From positions 34,679 through 98,678 of the forward strand of contig JAJDZN010000069.1 in the NCBI GenBank assembly GCA_022824585.1: DNA of 64,000 bases. Direction: 5' to 3'. Shown piece by piece: positions 39,040-48,101 of this stretch. How positions within the stretch are numbered: the stretch's first letter is position 1; every line of letters starts with the position of its first letter. Under the pieces are notes generated by a model, which was not told the origin of the DNA, did no database searches, and saw only the letters and a program-made list of their open reading frames with translations. Source of the DNA: Bryobacterales bacterium (lineage in GTDB: Bacteria > Acidobacteriota > Terriglobia > Bryobacterales > UBA6623). Position numbers and translations under genes: made by a program.

Positions 39040-39342
39040 CCGTCGGCCAGAACTCCTCAACGCGGATCTCCGGAAGCGCCTTAGTGGGCGGGGCCAGCTG
39101 CAATGCAATCCGCCCGCCGTCGGGCCTCCGTTGATCTGGAAAGCCCCCAGCGGAAGGCGATTCGTGCATTCAGAAGTGCGGACCCACGTGTCCGGCAGCC
39201 CCCATTGCGTGGGGCATGGGAATCCCGTAAGGGCCTGCCAGTCCAATAGGGGCTGATCCCCGGTTGAGCTGGGGATGACCGAGGCTCACCGGGCAACGCA
39301 TCAACGTGCCGACTACTGGATCCCGTCGGTTAGCATAGGGCG
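39040..39342. other. Intergenic region after the CRTAC1 gene
   Basis: 303 nt with no recognised gene. ATCCCC (39256-39261) and GGGGAT (39271-39276) could form a 6-bp hairpin. The last bases carry the TAGCAT element before the sulfatase. Confidence 0.4.
39331..39336 (+). promoter_or_regulatory. -10 element 6 nt before a sulfatase start (leaderless)
   Basis: TAGCAT, then six bases, then the ATG at 39343. No Shine-Dalgarno sequence is possible in the gap. Confidence 0.4.
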
Positions 39343-40740
39343 ATGGCTGACCTTACGAGACGATCCTTCCTCGGCACCGTCGGCGGCGCACTGTGCGCCG
39401 GCCACGCGCTTCACGCGCAAGCCTCCAAGCCCAACATAGTCATCATTTACACGGACGACCAAGGCACCTTGGATGCAGGGTGCTTTGGCTCTGGCGACAT
39501 CCACACACCGAACATCGACGCCCTCGCGCGGCGCGGCGTGCGGTTCACGCAATCCTACGCCCACGCGGTCTGCTGCCCGTCGCGGTCGCAGCTGCTGACC
39601 GGGAGAGTCCCCCAACGAGGCGGCGTGACGAACTGGCTGTCGAACAACCCAGCCGACGAAAACGGCCGCAACATGTACACCAGCGAAATCACCCTGGCGG
39701 AGATCTTACGCGACCACGGATACCGCACGGGGCTATCGGGCAAGTGGCATCTCGGCGCCAAGCCCGGCCACCAGCCGCTCGACCAAGGGTTCGACGAAGC
39801 CTACGGCCACCTAGGCGGATTCATCGACAACTTCGAGCACAAGTTCCTACACTCGAATCCCCGGCGCCCGCCATTTCACGACCTCTACCGCAACGGCAAG
39901 GAAGTCGACGAGACCGGCCGCTACTTTCCCGATCTAGTGGTCCGCGAGGCCACGCGATTCATCGTCGAGAACAAGGACCGCCCCTTCTTCCTTTACTGCG
40001 CCTTCAATGTGCCGCACTATCCCGAGCAGTCCGACCCCAAGTTCGACAAGATGTACGACGGCATGGCCATGCCGCGCCGGTCCTACGCCTCGATGATCAC
40101 AACGACTGATGACCGCATCGGACAAGTCCTGAACACGCTGGAGACATGGGGCCTGCGCGACAACACTCTCGTGATCTTCATGAGCGACAACGGGCACTCG
40201 ACCGAGCAGTTCAACAACTGGGGCGTCAACTACGGCGCGAACGGCGGCGGCGGCAACACCGGCGACTGGCGGGGAGCCAAAGGCAGCCTCTTCGAGGGAG
40301 GAATTCGCGTGCCGTCCGTGATCAGCCTGCCCGGGCGCATCCCGCAGGGCGAAGTCCGCGACCAAGCGATCTCGAACATGGACTTCTTCCCCACGATCTT
40401 GGAACTGTGCGGCGTCGACCCGCCCGCCTACGAGGTGGACGGCAAGAGCCTCTGGCCGGTGCTCGAGTCGTCCGATGCGCCATCCCAGCACGAAGTGTTC
40501 CATTGGATGTGGCAAGACCAGTGGGCCATCCGCGAAGGGGACTGGAAGCTGATCGGCAACGGGCGGGACACCACGGGCCTCAAGTCCCGCCATGCACCGC
40601 GCAAGGACATGGGCGAGCTCTATCTCGCGAACCTTGCTGACGGGCCCCCGGAATCGATCAACCACGCGGCCGACCAGCCGGACTTGGTCAAGCGCCTCCG
40701 CCGCATGCACGACGATTGGCTCAAGGCGACCGAGCGCTAG
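39343..40740 (+). CDS. Tat-exported sulfatase, CCPSR type
   Basis: 465-aa sulfatase with a twin-arginine signal (DLTRRSFLGTVGGALCAG). The formylglycine motif is C77-C-P-S-R, unusual in having a second Cys next to the modified one. Metal ligands include the Asp pair in IIYTDDQG; GKWHLG and MSDNGHSTEQ complete the family signature. It resembles arylsulfatase A or N-acetylgalactosamine-6-sulfatase-like bacterial enzymes; substrate unknown. It is followed after 13 nt by the DUF3604 gene, so the two are probably one transcription unit. Confidence 0.92.
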   Translation: MADLTRRSFLGTVGGALCAGHALHAQASKPNIVIIYTDDQGTLDAGCFGSGDIHTPNIDALARRGVRFTQSYAHAVCCPSRSQLLTGRVPQRGGVTNWLSNNPADENGRNMYTSEITLAEILRDHGYRTGLSGKWHLGAKPGHQPLDQGFDEAYGHLGGFIDNFEHKFLHSNPRRPPFHDLYRNGKEVDETGRYFPDLVVREATRFIVENKDRPFFLYCAFNVPHYPEQSDPKFDKMYDGMAMPRRSYASMITTTDDRIGQVLNTLETWGLRDNTLVIFMSDNGHSTEQFNNWGVNYGANGGGGNTGDWRGAKGSLFEGGIRVPSVISLPGRIPQGEVRDQAISNMDFFPTILELCGVDPPAYEVDGKSLWPVLESSDAPSQHEVFHWMWQDQWAIREGDWKLIGNGRDTTGLKSRHAPRKDMGELYLANLADGPPESINHAADQPDLVKRLRRMHDDWLKATER

Positions 40741-40753
40741 CCGCCGCAGAATC

Positions 40754-43627
40754 ATGAAAGTTTCCGCCTCCTGTCTGGCGTTTGCAGCGGCACTGCTAGC
40801 CACGCCTGGCCTAGCGCAGACACCACAGATCGGCGATGCACCAGAGGTTGAATCGCCGGTCTCGATCCGCCTGATGTTCGGCACGGACCGGCACACGCCG
40901 CAACGCTGGGATGGGTCGGTGGCCGTCACCGGCGGCCGCGTGCTGGGCGTCATCGGGGTTCACTTCGAGGGCCGAGATCAGATCGTCGGGCAGAGCGGAT
41001 GGAAATTGACCAACCGGGTGACGCGCTATGCAGACTCCACCACCCAGCGGGGCTACGACCCGGTCCACACACGGCCGTTCGCGATGATCCCGAACGGCGT
41101 CGTGGTCTCTGTCGAGGCTGCGGAGACGTCCGATCTCGAAGTCAAGACCGAGCAGGGTTCGTTCTCTTTCTCGCTGGGTGAACTCCCGTTCGGCCGGACG
41201 CTTGAATTCCTTGACGGCACGGCATCAGCCCAGCGCATTCCGACCACCACCGACGTCACGGCTGGCGAAACCGACAACGACTACCCCGCGCTGACCACGG
41301 ATGCGGACGGCACCGTCTGGATCTCGTGGATTTCCTACAAAGAAGAACGCGACGCCGTCTGGCTCGCTCGCAGGGACGGAGCGGGCTGGAACCAGCCGAT
41401 GCAAGTCTCGCCGGACGGATACGCCGACAATTTCCGCACGGCAGTCGCCGCGGATGCTGCCGGCGGGCTGGTTGTGGTCTGGTCGGGCAAATCGCCGGCC
41501 GGGTCGTGGGGCATATTCTCGCGCAGGCTGAGCGATGGCCAACTCTCGGGGGTCGCCAGCCTCGCGAGCGAGGCGCCGAATCTCTACCTCCAAGCCGCGG
41601 CGGACAGCCAAGGCAACGTACACGTGGTATGGCAGGGATTCCGGGATCGGGTCGCTCAGATCCTGCACGCGCGGTGGGACGGCTCAAGTTGGTCCCCAGA
41701 AGAGGCGATCTCTGACGCGAGCGCGGACAGTTGGGCGCCGGCCATCGCCGCCGACTCCACAGGGGGCGTTTGGGCGGGCTGGGACGGCTACCATTCCGGT
41801 GACTTCAACGTCTACGTGCGCCGCCGCACCGCCGCCGGGACGTGGCAGCCACAACGGCAAGTGACCCATTCGCTCGGGTTCGACGCCAACGTCTCACTGG
41901 CGTGCGACGCGGCAGACCGACTCTGGATGGCATGGGACCACGGCGAAGCGAACTGGGGCAAGGACTGGAGCAGCCAGCGCTTCCGACCCGGCGGCGGAGC
42001 GGGCCTCTACCGCGTGCGATCCGTGAAGGTCGCAGCACTCGAAGGGGATCGGATCGCCGAGGCCACCGGCTTCATGGACGCGGTTCCACCTGCTTCCAAG
42101 GACTACATGCAGCAAGCCCGCCTCGTCGTCGATGGCAGCGGCCATGTTTGGGCCATGGCCCGCTCACTGACCAGCACTACCACGCGAGTTGACAACAACT
42201 GGGGAGCCGGCGGCATCTGGGAAATGCTGCTGGCCCGGCTGGACGAGAACGGCTGGTCGCCATTGACGAAGCTGCACGCCACCAATGGCAGAAACGACGT
42301 CTGGTCGGTGGCTACGGTCGATGGCACGGGCAAACTATGGTTCGCGTGGTCCTACGATGCGCGGCCGTTCGGCTCCCCTCGGCGCTCTGTGAACCGGGCA
42401 ACGCCGCAGGCTCAGATCACCCACGTCTCGCACAGCGTGATCGATCCCTCGCAGGCGGCGTGGCGCGGATCGGGCGAACCGAAGCGGTCGCAGTTCAGCG
42501 AGGCGGAATTGAGCGCCCCGCCAGTCCACGCCAACGAGGAGCAAGATACCGCTGCCATACGCGCCTACCGCTACGAAGCCGGCGGTAAGACCTACAGGAT
42601 TCTCCGAGGCGACCTGCACCGGCATACCGACATTTCGGCCGACGGCATCGGCGAGGGCGGCCTGATCGACTTCTACCGCTACGCCTTCACCGCCGGTCAG
42701 TTCGACTTCATGATGGTGGGCGACCACCAATATGGCGGCGACACCGTTCCAGGAGTGGAATACAACTGGTGGAGGACCGAGAAGTCCGAGGACATCTTTC
42801 TGGTCGACGGGAGGTTCTGGCCACTGTTTGGCACCGAGCGCAGCGTGACGTACCCCAATGGCCATCGCAACACGGTATTCGCCCAGCGGGGCGTCCGCTG
42901 GATGCCGATACACGCCGGCGAGCGAAACGGCTCGATCAACACCGGCGAGGTGCTGTTTCCCTACCTGCGACGCTACGGCGGCATCTCGACGCCGCACACT
43001 TCGGGTACTGAACAGGGCACGGATTGGCGAGAAAGCGACGAAGAAGTGGAGCCGATCGTGGAGATCTACCAGAGCTTGCACGCCTCGTACGAATACCCCG
43101 GCGCTCCGCGCGCCGAAACCCCGGACAAGCGCTACTACCACCACGGCGAACCGTGGCTGCCCAAGGGATTCGTCTGGAACGCGTGGGCCAAGGGGATCAA
43201 GATCGGCGTGCAGGCGAGCTCCGATCATGCGGGCACGCACGACGCGTACGCCTGCGTGCTAGTCCCGGGCGACAAAGACATCACCCGCCAGGATTTGATC
43301 GACGCAATGAAGCGGCGGCACACCTATGCGGCGACCGACAACATCATTCTGGACATGCGCATTGGCGACCACCTCATGGGCGACGCTTTCGCCATGTCGG
43401 AACAGCCAGTCGTCCGAGCCAAGGTCATCGGAACAGGGCCGATCAAGCGGGTGGTCTTGATCAAGAACAACAAGATCGTCTACACGGACACCTCTGGAGC
43501 CAAGGAAATCGCTTTCGAATACCGCGACGATTCAGCGCAACCCGGCGAGAGCTACTACTACATCCGAGCCGAACAGGCCGATGGATCGTTGGCTTGGGGC
43601 AGTCCGATCTGGGTATCGTACCGCTAG
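40754..43627 (+). CDS. Secreted BNR/propeller-like protein with C-terminal DUF3604 (PHP-like) domain
   Basis: 957 aa with a signal peptide ending LATPGLAQ. The middle (about 200-570) is a series of W-rich repeats resembling sialidase/BNR blades (VWISWISYKEERDAVW, VHVVWQGF, VWAGWDGY, LWMAWDHG). The last 330 residues match DUF3604, a PHP-hydrolase-like family: DLHRHTDISADGIGEGG, MVGDHQYGG, and GVQASSDHAGTHDAYACV carry the His and Asp residues expected for a metal centre. A phosphoesterase-type activity is possible but unproven. The ATG at 40754, 13 nt after the sulfatase, is chosen as it starts the signal peptide. Confidence 0.82.
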   Translation: MKVSASCLAFAAALLATPGLAQTPQIGDAPEVESPVSIRLMFGTDRHTPQRWDGSVAVTGGRVLGVIGVHFEGRDQIVGQSGWKLTNRVTRYADSTTQRGYDPVHTRPFAMIPNGVVVSVEAAETSDLEVKTEQGSFSFSLGELPFGRTLEFLDGTASAQRIPTTTDVTAGETDNDYPALTTDADGTVWISWISYKEERDAVWLARRDGAGWNQPMQVSPDGYADNFRTAVAADAAGGLVVVWSGKSPAGSWGIFSRRLSDGQLSGVASLASEAPNLYLQAAADSQGNVHVVWQGFRDRVAQILHARWDGSSWSPEEAISDASADSWAPAIAADSTGGVWAGWDGYHSGDFNVYVRRRTAAGTWQPQRQVTHSLGFDANVSLACDAADRLWMAWDHGEANWGKDWSSQRFRPGGGAGLYRVRSVKVAALEGDRIAEATGFMDAVPPASKDYMQQARLVVDGSGHVWAMARSLTSTTTRVDNNWGAGGIWEMLLARLDENGWSPLTKLHATNGRNDVWSVATVDGTGKLWFAWSYDARPFGSPRRSVNRATPQAQITHVSHSVIDPSQAAWRGSGEPKRSQFSEAELSAPPVHANEEQDTAAIRAYRYEAGGKTYRILRGDLHRHTDISADGIGEGGLIDFYRYAFTAGQFDFMMVGDHQYGGDTVPGVEYNWWRTEKSEDIFLVDGRFWPLFGTERSVTYPNGHRNTVFAQRGVRWMPIHAGERNGSINTGEVLFPYLRRYGGISTPHTSGTEQGTDWRESDEEVEPIVEIYQSLHASYEYPGAPRAETPDKRYYHHGEPWLPKGFVWNAWAKGIKIGVQASSDHAGTHDAYACVLVPGDKDITRQDLIDAMKRRHTYAATDNIILDMRIGDHLMGDAFAMSEQPVVRAKVIGTGPIKRVVLIKNNKIVYTDTSGAKEIAFEYRDDSAQPGESYYYIRAEQADGSLAWGSPIWVSYR

Positions 43628-43995
43628 TGCGAGGCTCGGCAACATCCCGAAAGAGCTGCTCACCAGAAGTACGGACCCTGCGGCGATGACGGAGAACGAC
43701 TCTACCCGTATCGATGTCGAGACCGCCAACAACGGCAGGCCAAGCGGAGACGAAGGTCGTATCTAAGAGCAAGCAGATCAACGCAGTGAGGCGGATCGAG
43801 GCAGGCCAAGCGATCGCGATCCTTGCGGAGCGCGAATTCTGGGATCTCCTAGGTCTGGCAACATAGGCCGATTAGGCCGCTGCGCGTTTATGATTAACTT
43901 TATATTAAATATGAAGCGAATTGTGTCGCTAAACCGCACCGGTGCCCCATTCGCCTGCGGCATCTACTTGCTTGCGCGTGCCAGAATGTTCCGCA
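43628..43995. other. Intergenic region with A+T-rich promoter-like stretch
   Basis: About 370 nt with no clear gene. A short frame at 43756-43866 reads VVSKSKQINAVRRIEAGQAI and ends in a stop; it is weakly reminiscent of a transposase HTH but too short to call. The A+T-rich run around 43885-43920 (TTTATATTAAATATG) is the likely promoter of the isomerase-like gene. Confidence 0.35.
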
Positions 43996-44982
43996 GTGCT
44001 AACGCCAACTCGTAGAGCCGTGCTCGCGCAGCTTGCCTGCTGCGGTTGTTCAGGACTCCTTGACCGCTCGACGACGGAACGGCCCCCACCGTCCCCCTGG
44101 AAGCTGGCCATCGGCCTCAACGGTTTCGGATCTTCGGAGACCCATCACGGCAAGCGCTATGCCTACGAGGAAATCCTGCAGTTCGCCCAGAACGAGGGTT
44201 TCGAAGGAATCGAGCTTTGGCGCAGTTGGCGCGATGGCTACCCCGATCCCGAAGACGACGACGCGATCCAAGCGGCGCGGCAGCAGATTCAGTCCTACGA
44301 TCTGCAGGTGTTCTCCATCCAAGCGGGTGTGAGGGGTGTCAATCCTGTCTCTGACCACCCGTCAGAGCGCACCGAATATATGGTTCGGCTCAAGCAACAA
44401 GTCGATCTGGCAGTGAAGTTCGGATGTGACTGCATGGGACTGTGGTCCGCTGGTCGGCCGCCTGACGGGGCGAGCGAGGATGAAGTAATCGAACGGTTGG
44501 CCGGGGTCGTCAGGCCCGTCTGCGAATACGCAGTTGACCGCGGGATCGTGCTGGCCATCGAAGGTGAACCCCCGTTAATCATCAACTCCGTGGAACGCTA
44601 TCACAAGCTCTTCGCCGCCGTCGCGATGGACGAGTTCAAGGTCATCTTCGACCCGTCTCACTTCGATGTGCTGGGCGGCGCAATCGGACGGCCCGAAGAC
44701 CTGCTGCTCGACCTCGGCGTTGACCGGGTCGGCTACATCCAGTTCTGCGACGGAGACTCCACGCTCCGCCCGTTTCCGAACGGCGGCTCGGGCACCTCGA
44801 AGCATCTACCGTGCGGCGAGGGCGTCTATGACATTCGCAAGCTTTGCTCGATCCTCTACGAGGGCGGCTTCCAAGGTTGGTTCCAGATGGATAGCTGGGG
44901 TACCGAGGACGCCTATTGGACCTCGAAGTCCTGCAAGGACTCGGTCGCGGACTACCTGCTTACTGCAGCTACAGGAATCTGA
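43996..44982 (+). CDS. Tat-exported sugar phosphate isomerase/epimerase-like TIM barrel
   Basis: Xylose-isomerase-like TIM-barrel protein, 329 aa from the GTG at 43996. The N-terminus LTPTRRAVLAQLACCGCSGL is a twin-arginine signal with a lipobox-like cysteine. The barrel shows FEGIELWRSW, ILAIEGEPPL-type strand ends with Glu, and VIFDPSHFD with metal-ligand Asp and His. Exported relatives are common next to sugar-catabolic genes in Planctomycetes and Acidobacteria. GTG 43942 is an alternative start but gives a longer, less signal-like N-terminus. It is followed by tRNA-Val on the opposite strand. Confidence 0.8.
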   Translation: MLTPTRRAVLAQLACCGCSGLLDRSTTERPPPSPWKLAIGLNGFGSSETHHGKRYAYEEILQFAQNEGFEGIELWRSWRDGYPDPEDDDAIQAARQQIQSYDLQVFSIQAGVRGVNPVSDHPSERTEYMVRLKQQVDLAVKFGCDCMGLWSAGRPPDGASEDEVIERLAGVVRPVCEYAVDRGIVLAIEGEPPLIINSVERYHKLFAAVAMDEFKVIFDPSHFDVLGGAIGRPEDLLLDLGVDRVGYIQFCDGDSTLRPFPNGGSGTSKHLPCGEGVYDIRKLCSILYEGGFQGWFQMDSWGTEDAYWTSKSCKDSVADYLLTAATGI

Positions 44983-45008
44983 CTGCGGCGATCTGACCTC
45001 TGCCGCAA

Positions 45009-45087
45009 TGGTAGGCCCGAGCGGACTCGAACCGCTGACCTCTACCGTGTCAAGGTAGCGCTCTAACCAAAACTGAGCTACGGGCCT
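45009..45087 (-). tRNA. tRNA-Val (anticodon GAC)
   Basis: A complete cloverleaf can be folded: acceptor AGGCCCG pairing with CGGGCCT followed by ACCA, D-arm GCTC/GAGC with a T-rich loop, anticodon stem CTACC/GGTAG with loop TTGACAC (anticodon GAC), and T-arm AGCGG/CCGCT with TTCGAGT. The CCA end is encoded. No duplicated 3' end was noticed nearby, so there is no evidence of tRNA-targeted integration here. Confidence 0.96.
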
Positions 45088-45101
45088 AAGCGGACCGGCT
45101 C

Positions 45102-45129
45102 GGCTTACACCGAACTCGTTGCAAGTCAA
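45102..45129 (-). promoter_or_regulatory. Promoter of tRNA-Val
   Basis: On the minus strand, TTGACT (45124-45129) and TAAGCC (45102-45107) are 16 nt apart and end 14 nt before the tRNA 5' end. The -35 is good and the -10 weak. Confidence 0.45.
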
Positions 45130-45143
45130 GGCTGAATACCCAG

Positions 45144-45185
45144 CCTCCCTGCTAGCAGTCTGAATCGGATCATAGCACAGGGAGG
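45144..45185. repeat. Inverted repeat upstream of tRNA-Val
   Basis: CCTCCCTG (45144-45151) and CAGGGAGG (45178-45185) are exact complements, extended by CTA/TAG across a two-base bulge, with an 18-nt loop. No T-tract. It could be an RNA hairpin, a protein-binding site or a remnant terminator. Confidence 0.5.
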
Positions 45186-45372
45186 ATGTTGCGCCGCTCG
45201 CCCATTGCCGTCAATCAAAGGCACAGGCGGGGTGGATCGTTCGATGGTCTCGGGCCACCAGGCAGGACGGATCTCGTAGCGTTTCGCCTACAGCCTCGCA
45301 CTTGTTGTATGTTGTACGCGCTGTCCCGAAGGGACCTGGACGCGGTTTCTGGCCGGACAGCGACTGCGAACC

Positions 45373-46233
45373 ATGAAACCACGATTCCTGCTCCGCGCCT
45401 GTCTGGCATTCTACTGGACCCTCGCCATTCTTGTGGGGGGAGCGGCCGATGCCCAGACGACCGCCATTCCGGCTGATGCCGAATCCGCCCTCGATGCGTT
45501 GAACAACTCGCCGCGCCATGGGGAGTGGATCGACATCGGCGAGGGGCGGTCGAGCACGAACCGCTGGGGAGACACGATCCGCTCGTGGATCGTGTACCCC
45601 GAACGGGCGACCCGCGCACCCGTCGTGATAGTGATACACGAGATCTTCGGCCTGACGGACTGGGTTCGCGCCGTGGCAGATCAATTCGCCGCAGAGGGCT
45701 TCATCGCTATCGCACCGGACCTGCTGAGCGGCCATGGCGCGGACGGTGGCGGCACTCCGCCGGAGCGCCAAGAGGCGGTCGCTCTGGTTCGATCCCTGCG
45801 CGTCGAAGATACGACTCGTCGGCTGTCGGCGGTTGCCCGCTATGGGATTTCGCTGCCGGCCTCTAACGGTAGGTTCGGCGGCGTTGGGTTCTGCTGGGGC
45901 GGGAGCACGAGCTTCAACTTCGCAGCCAACGAAGAGAACTTGGACGCAGCTGTCGTCTACTACGGCAGTTCTCCGAGCCGCACGATGCTGGGCCGCGTTG
46001 AAGCGCCCGTCCTCGGCTTGTACGGCGGCGACGACGCCCGTGTTAACGCCACCATACCGGACGCGATGCGCGAGATGCGACGTCTCGGGAAGTTCTATGA
46101 ACCGCACCAGTTCGATGGGGCTGGACATGGCTTCCTGCGGCAGCAGTTGGCCCGCGACGGGGCGAACCTAAGCGCTGCCAAGGCGGCATGGGCCAAGACC
46201 ATAGAGTTCTTCCGCCAACACCTCGAGAAGTAG
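45373..46233 (+). CDS. Secreted dienelactone hydrolase family protein
   Basis: 286-aa alpha/beta-hydrolase with a signal peptide (LAILVGGAADAQ). The dienelactone-hydrolase hallmark is a Cys nucleophile: VGFCWGGS near residue 177 fits, with Asp in YGGDDARV and His in GAGHGFL completing the triad. IHEIFGLTDW is the conserved upstream strand and loop. The substrate could be a lactone or ester of plant or algal material. It is followed after 10 nt by a sulfatase, so an operon is likely. Nothing identifiable was found between the tRNA region and this start apart from the inverted repeat. Confidence 0.87.
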   Translation: MKPRFLLRACLAFYWTLAILVGGAADAQTTAIPADAESALDALNNSPRHGEWIDIGEGRSSTNRWGDTIRSWIVYPERATRAPVVIVIHEIFGLTDWVRAVADQFAAEGFIAIAPDLLSGHGADGGGTPPERQEAVALVRSLRVEDTTRRLSAVARYGISLPASNGRFGGVGFCWGGSTSFNFAANEENLDAAVVYYGSSPSRTMLGRVEAPVLGLYGGDDARVNATIPDAMREMRRLGKFYEPHQFDGAGHGFLRQQLARDGANLSAAKAAWAKTIEFFRQHLEK

Positions 46234-46243
46234 AGCTCAACCC

Positions 46244-47692
46244 ATGCGCCGAACTCTCTCATCTCCCGCAAAGCTCGCAATTGGCCTAGCCGTGTTCTCG
46301 ATGCCCGCGCTGTCGGCCACCAATGTGGTGTTCATGATGGCCGACGACCTTGGCTGGAATGACGTCGGCTACCACGGGAGCGAGATCCGCACGCCGAACA
46401 TCGACTCTATCGCGCAGCGCGGCATCCAGCTCAACCGATATTACGCAACGCCTCTTTGCAGTCCGACGAGAGCTGCGTTGCTGACAGGCCGCATCCCGCT
46501 GCGGTATGGAGTCGATCGGCCGATCGAGACCATGGGCGGTCTTCCGGAGACAGAACGCCTATTGACGGATGTGCTCAAGACTGCCGGGTACGAATCCGCG
46601 ATCGTCGGCAAGTGGCACTTGGGATTGGTGCACGTCAAGTACCACCCCTATAACCGCGGTTTTGACACGTCATACGGTCATCTGGGACCCGCGGTCGACT
46701 ACTGGACGCATATCTGGGACGGCGGTCTCGACTGGCACCGCAATGGCAAAGTGCTGAACGAGGAAGGCTACACCACCGAGCTGATCGGCAAGGCAGCGGA
46801 GCGGGCGATCTCGGAGCGCGACACGGCAAAGCCGTTGTTCTTGTACGTCGCGTTCAACGCACCGCACGGTCCGCTGCAAGCTCCACCTGAATCGGTGTCT
46901 GCGTACGATTCCATCCAGAATCCGCGCCGCCGGACCTACGCAGCGATGGTGAGTGAGATGGATCGAGCAGTCGGCGGAATCCTGAAGACGCTGGAACAGC
47001 AAGAGCTGACTGACGATACATTGATCGTCTGGTGTAGCGACAACGGTGGCGCGATTCGCCTCGGAGCGGACAATTCTCCGCTCCGAGGAGGCAAGGGTGG
47101 AGCCTTCGAAGGCGGAATTCGAGTGCCCGCCGCTGTTTGGAAGCCCGGCAGTGTCGAGGGCGGCCGGACTCTCACGCAAATGATGACCGTGGCGGACTGG
47201 TTTCCGACCATTGCAGCTGCCGCCGGAATCGATCTCGACGCAGACGGTGAACTCGATGGCCTCAACATGTGGCCGGCTTTCACGAACGGCGAAGTCGTGG
47301 GCCGTACCAAGCCTTACGTGGCAGGCGTATTCGACAGCGTTGCGCTCATTGATGGGGCGTGGAAGTACGTTGAGCCCCTTCCAAGAGGAGGTAGTGGTGT
47401 CGCACATCTTTTTCGTCTAGATAAAGATCCGGAAGAGCGTGAAGATCTGGCAGAAGTGGAGCCGGAGAGGTTCGAGGCAATGCGAGAACAGCTGCGCAGT
47501 TTCCCTCGTACAGCCACGATCGCACCAGACGTGACTCCTCCTCCGGGCCCAAGGCGGGGACGTCCGGGAGGCCCACCGCCTCCTAATGCTGGTGGCGAAG
47601 GTGCCAGGAGGCCGCCGGGACGCGGCGGTGGAGCGGTCGATGGCTGGAAGGAAATCACCAAGCCCCCTTGGGTCGAAGCGGCTGATCGGTGA
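46244..47692 (+). CDS. Secreted sulfatase, CSPTR type (arylsulfatase B-like)
   Basis: 482 aa with a signal peptide ending in LSA. C72 of C-S-P-T-R is the formylglycine site; the Thr variant is typical of the arylsulfatase B/N-acetylgalactosamine-4-sulfatase group. Other hallmarks are ADDLGWNDVGYHG, GKWHLG and WCSDNGGA. The C-terminus has a Pro/Gly/Arg-rich tail (about 425-470) similar to the tails on the YHYH proteins. It is 10 nt downstream of the dienelactone hydrolase. Confidence 0.92.
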   Translation: MRRTLSSPAKLAIGLAVFSMPALSATNVVFMMADDLGWNDVGYHGSEIRTPNIDSIAQRGIQLNRYYATPLCSPTRAALLTGRIPLRYGVDRPIETMGGLPETERLLTDVLKTAGYESAIVGKWHLGLVHVKYHPYNRGFDTSYGHLGPAVDYWTHIWDGGLDWHRNGKVLNEEGYTTELIGKAAERAISERDTAKPLFLYVAFNAPHGPLQAPPESVSAYDSIQNPRRRTYAAMVSEMDRAVGGILKTLEQQELTDDTLIVWCSDNGGAIRLGADNSPLRGGKGGAFEGGIRVPAAVWKPGSVEGGRTLTQMMTVADWFPTIAAAAGIDLDADGELDGLNMWPAFTNGEVVGRTKPYVAGVFDSVALIDGAWKYVEPLPRGGSGVAHLFRLDKDPEEREDLAEVEPERFEAMREQLRSFPRTATIAPDVTPPPGPRRGRPGGPPPPNAGGEGARRPPGRGGGAVDGWKEITKPPWVEAADR

Positions 47693-47756
47693 CCGTAGAC
47701 CGGGCCGGTCTTGGTCGTGGCTGGCTCACCTGTCCTGCCCGGTACCTCGGGAGCTT

Positions 47757-47774
47757 CTTGGAGGCTTCTCCAAG
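47757..47774 (+). terminator. Hairpin between sulfatase and antitoxin genes
   Basis: CTTGGAG and CTCCAAG are perfect 7-bp arms around the tetraloop GCTT. No T-tract follows, so terminator function is uncertain. It lies 65 nt after the sulfatase stop. Confidence 0.35.
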
Positions 47775-47782
47775 GCTTGGAT

Positions 47783-47798
47783 GATGTACATCTAGATG
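47783..47798 (+). promoter_or_regulatory. Putative autorepression operator of the Phd/YefM antitoxin
   Basis: Two overlapping perfect 10-bp palindromes, GATGTACATC (47783-47792) and CATCTAGATG (47789-47798), the second covering the ATG of the antitoxin. The first contains TGTACA, the core known to be recognised by YefM-type antitoxins at their own operators. Confidence 0.55.
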
Positions 47799-48098
47799 AA
47801 CACTAAGATCAAATTGAAGGTGTCTGAGTTCTCAATCGCCGAAGCTCGAAGAAACTTCCCTTCGCTGGTTCGAGAGGCAGAGAGCGGCAGGGCGGTGAGA
47901 CTTACCCGCCGCGGCAAGCCCGTCGCACTATTGATCGGTCACCGGGAGTTCGAGCACTTAGTCGCGGACCGGCGTGACTTTGTCGAGGCTTACGAGGAGT
48001 TCTCGAAGTCCCATGACCTTGAAGATCTCAACATCGACCCGAATGAGGTGTTCTGCAATTCGCGCGATGAATCGGCGGGGCGTGATGTGTCGTTGTAG
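47796..48098 (+). CDS. Phd/YefM-family antitoxin
   Basis: 100-aa antitoxin of a type II toxin-antitoxin system. The N-terminal DNA-binding part shows the family signature: FSIAEARRNFPSLVREAESG, then VRLTRRGKPVALLI, followed by an acidic tail (DLEDLNIDPNEVF) that would neutralise a toxin. The normal position for a toxin, 3 nt downstream, holds only a truncated PIN gene, so this antitoxin is probably orphaned. A self-operator overlaps its start codon. Confidence 0.85.
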   Translation: MNTKIKLKVSEFSIAEARRNFPSLVREAESGRAVRLTRRGKPVALLIGHREFEHLVADRRDFVEAYEEFSKSHDLEDLNIDPNEVFCNSRDESAGRDVSL

Positions 48099-48101
48099 CC
48101 G

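Noticed and set aside
38857-39246. Possible gene on the minus strand after the CRTAC1 gene
   Set aside because: Half of it is antisense to the CRTAC1 C-terminus and the rest matches nothing I recognise.
39934-40953. 339-codon open frame on the minus strand
   Set aside because: Antisense to the sulfatase at 39343 and has no family resemblance.
43756-43866. Short frame weakly like a transposase helix-turn-helix
   Set aside because: 37 codons only, no start, no terminal repeats, and no second copy seen.
45009-45087. Integrated element at tRNA-Val
   Set aside because: No direct repeat of the tRNA 3' end and no integrase were found in the window.
45211-46128. 305-codon open frame on the minus strand
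   Set aside because: Antisense to the dienelactone hydrolase, whose active-site motifs are clear.
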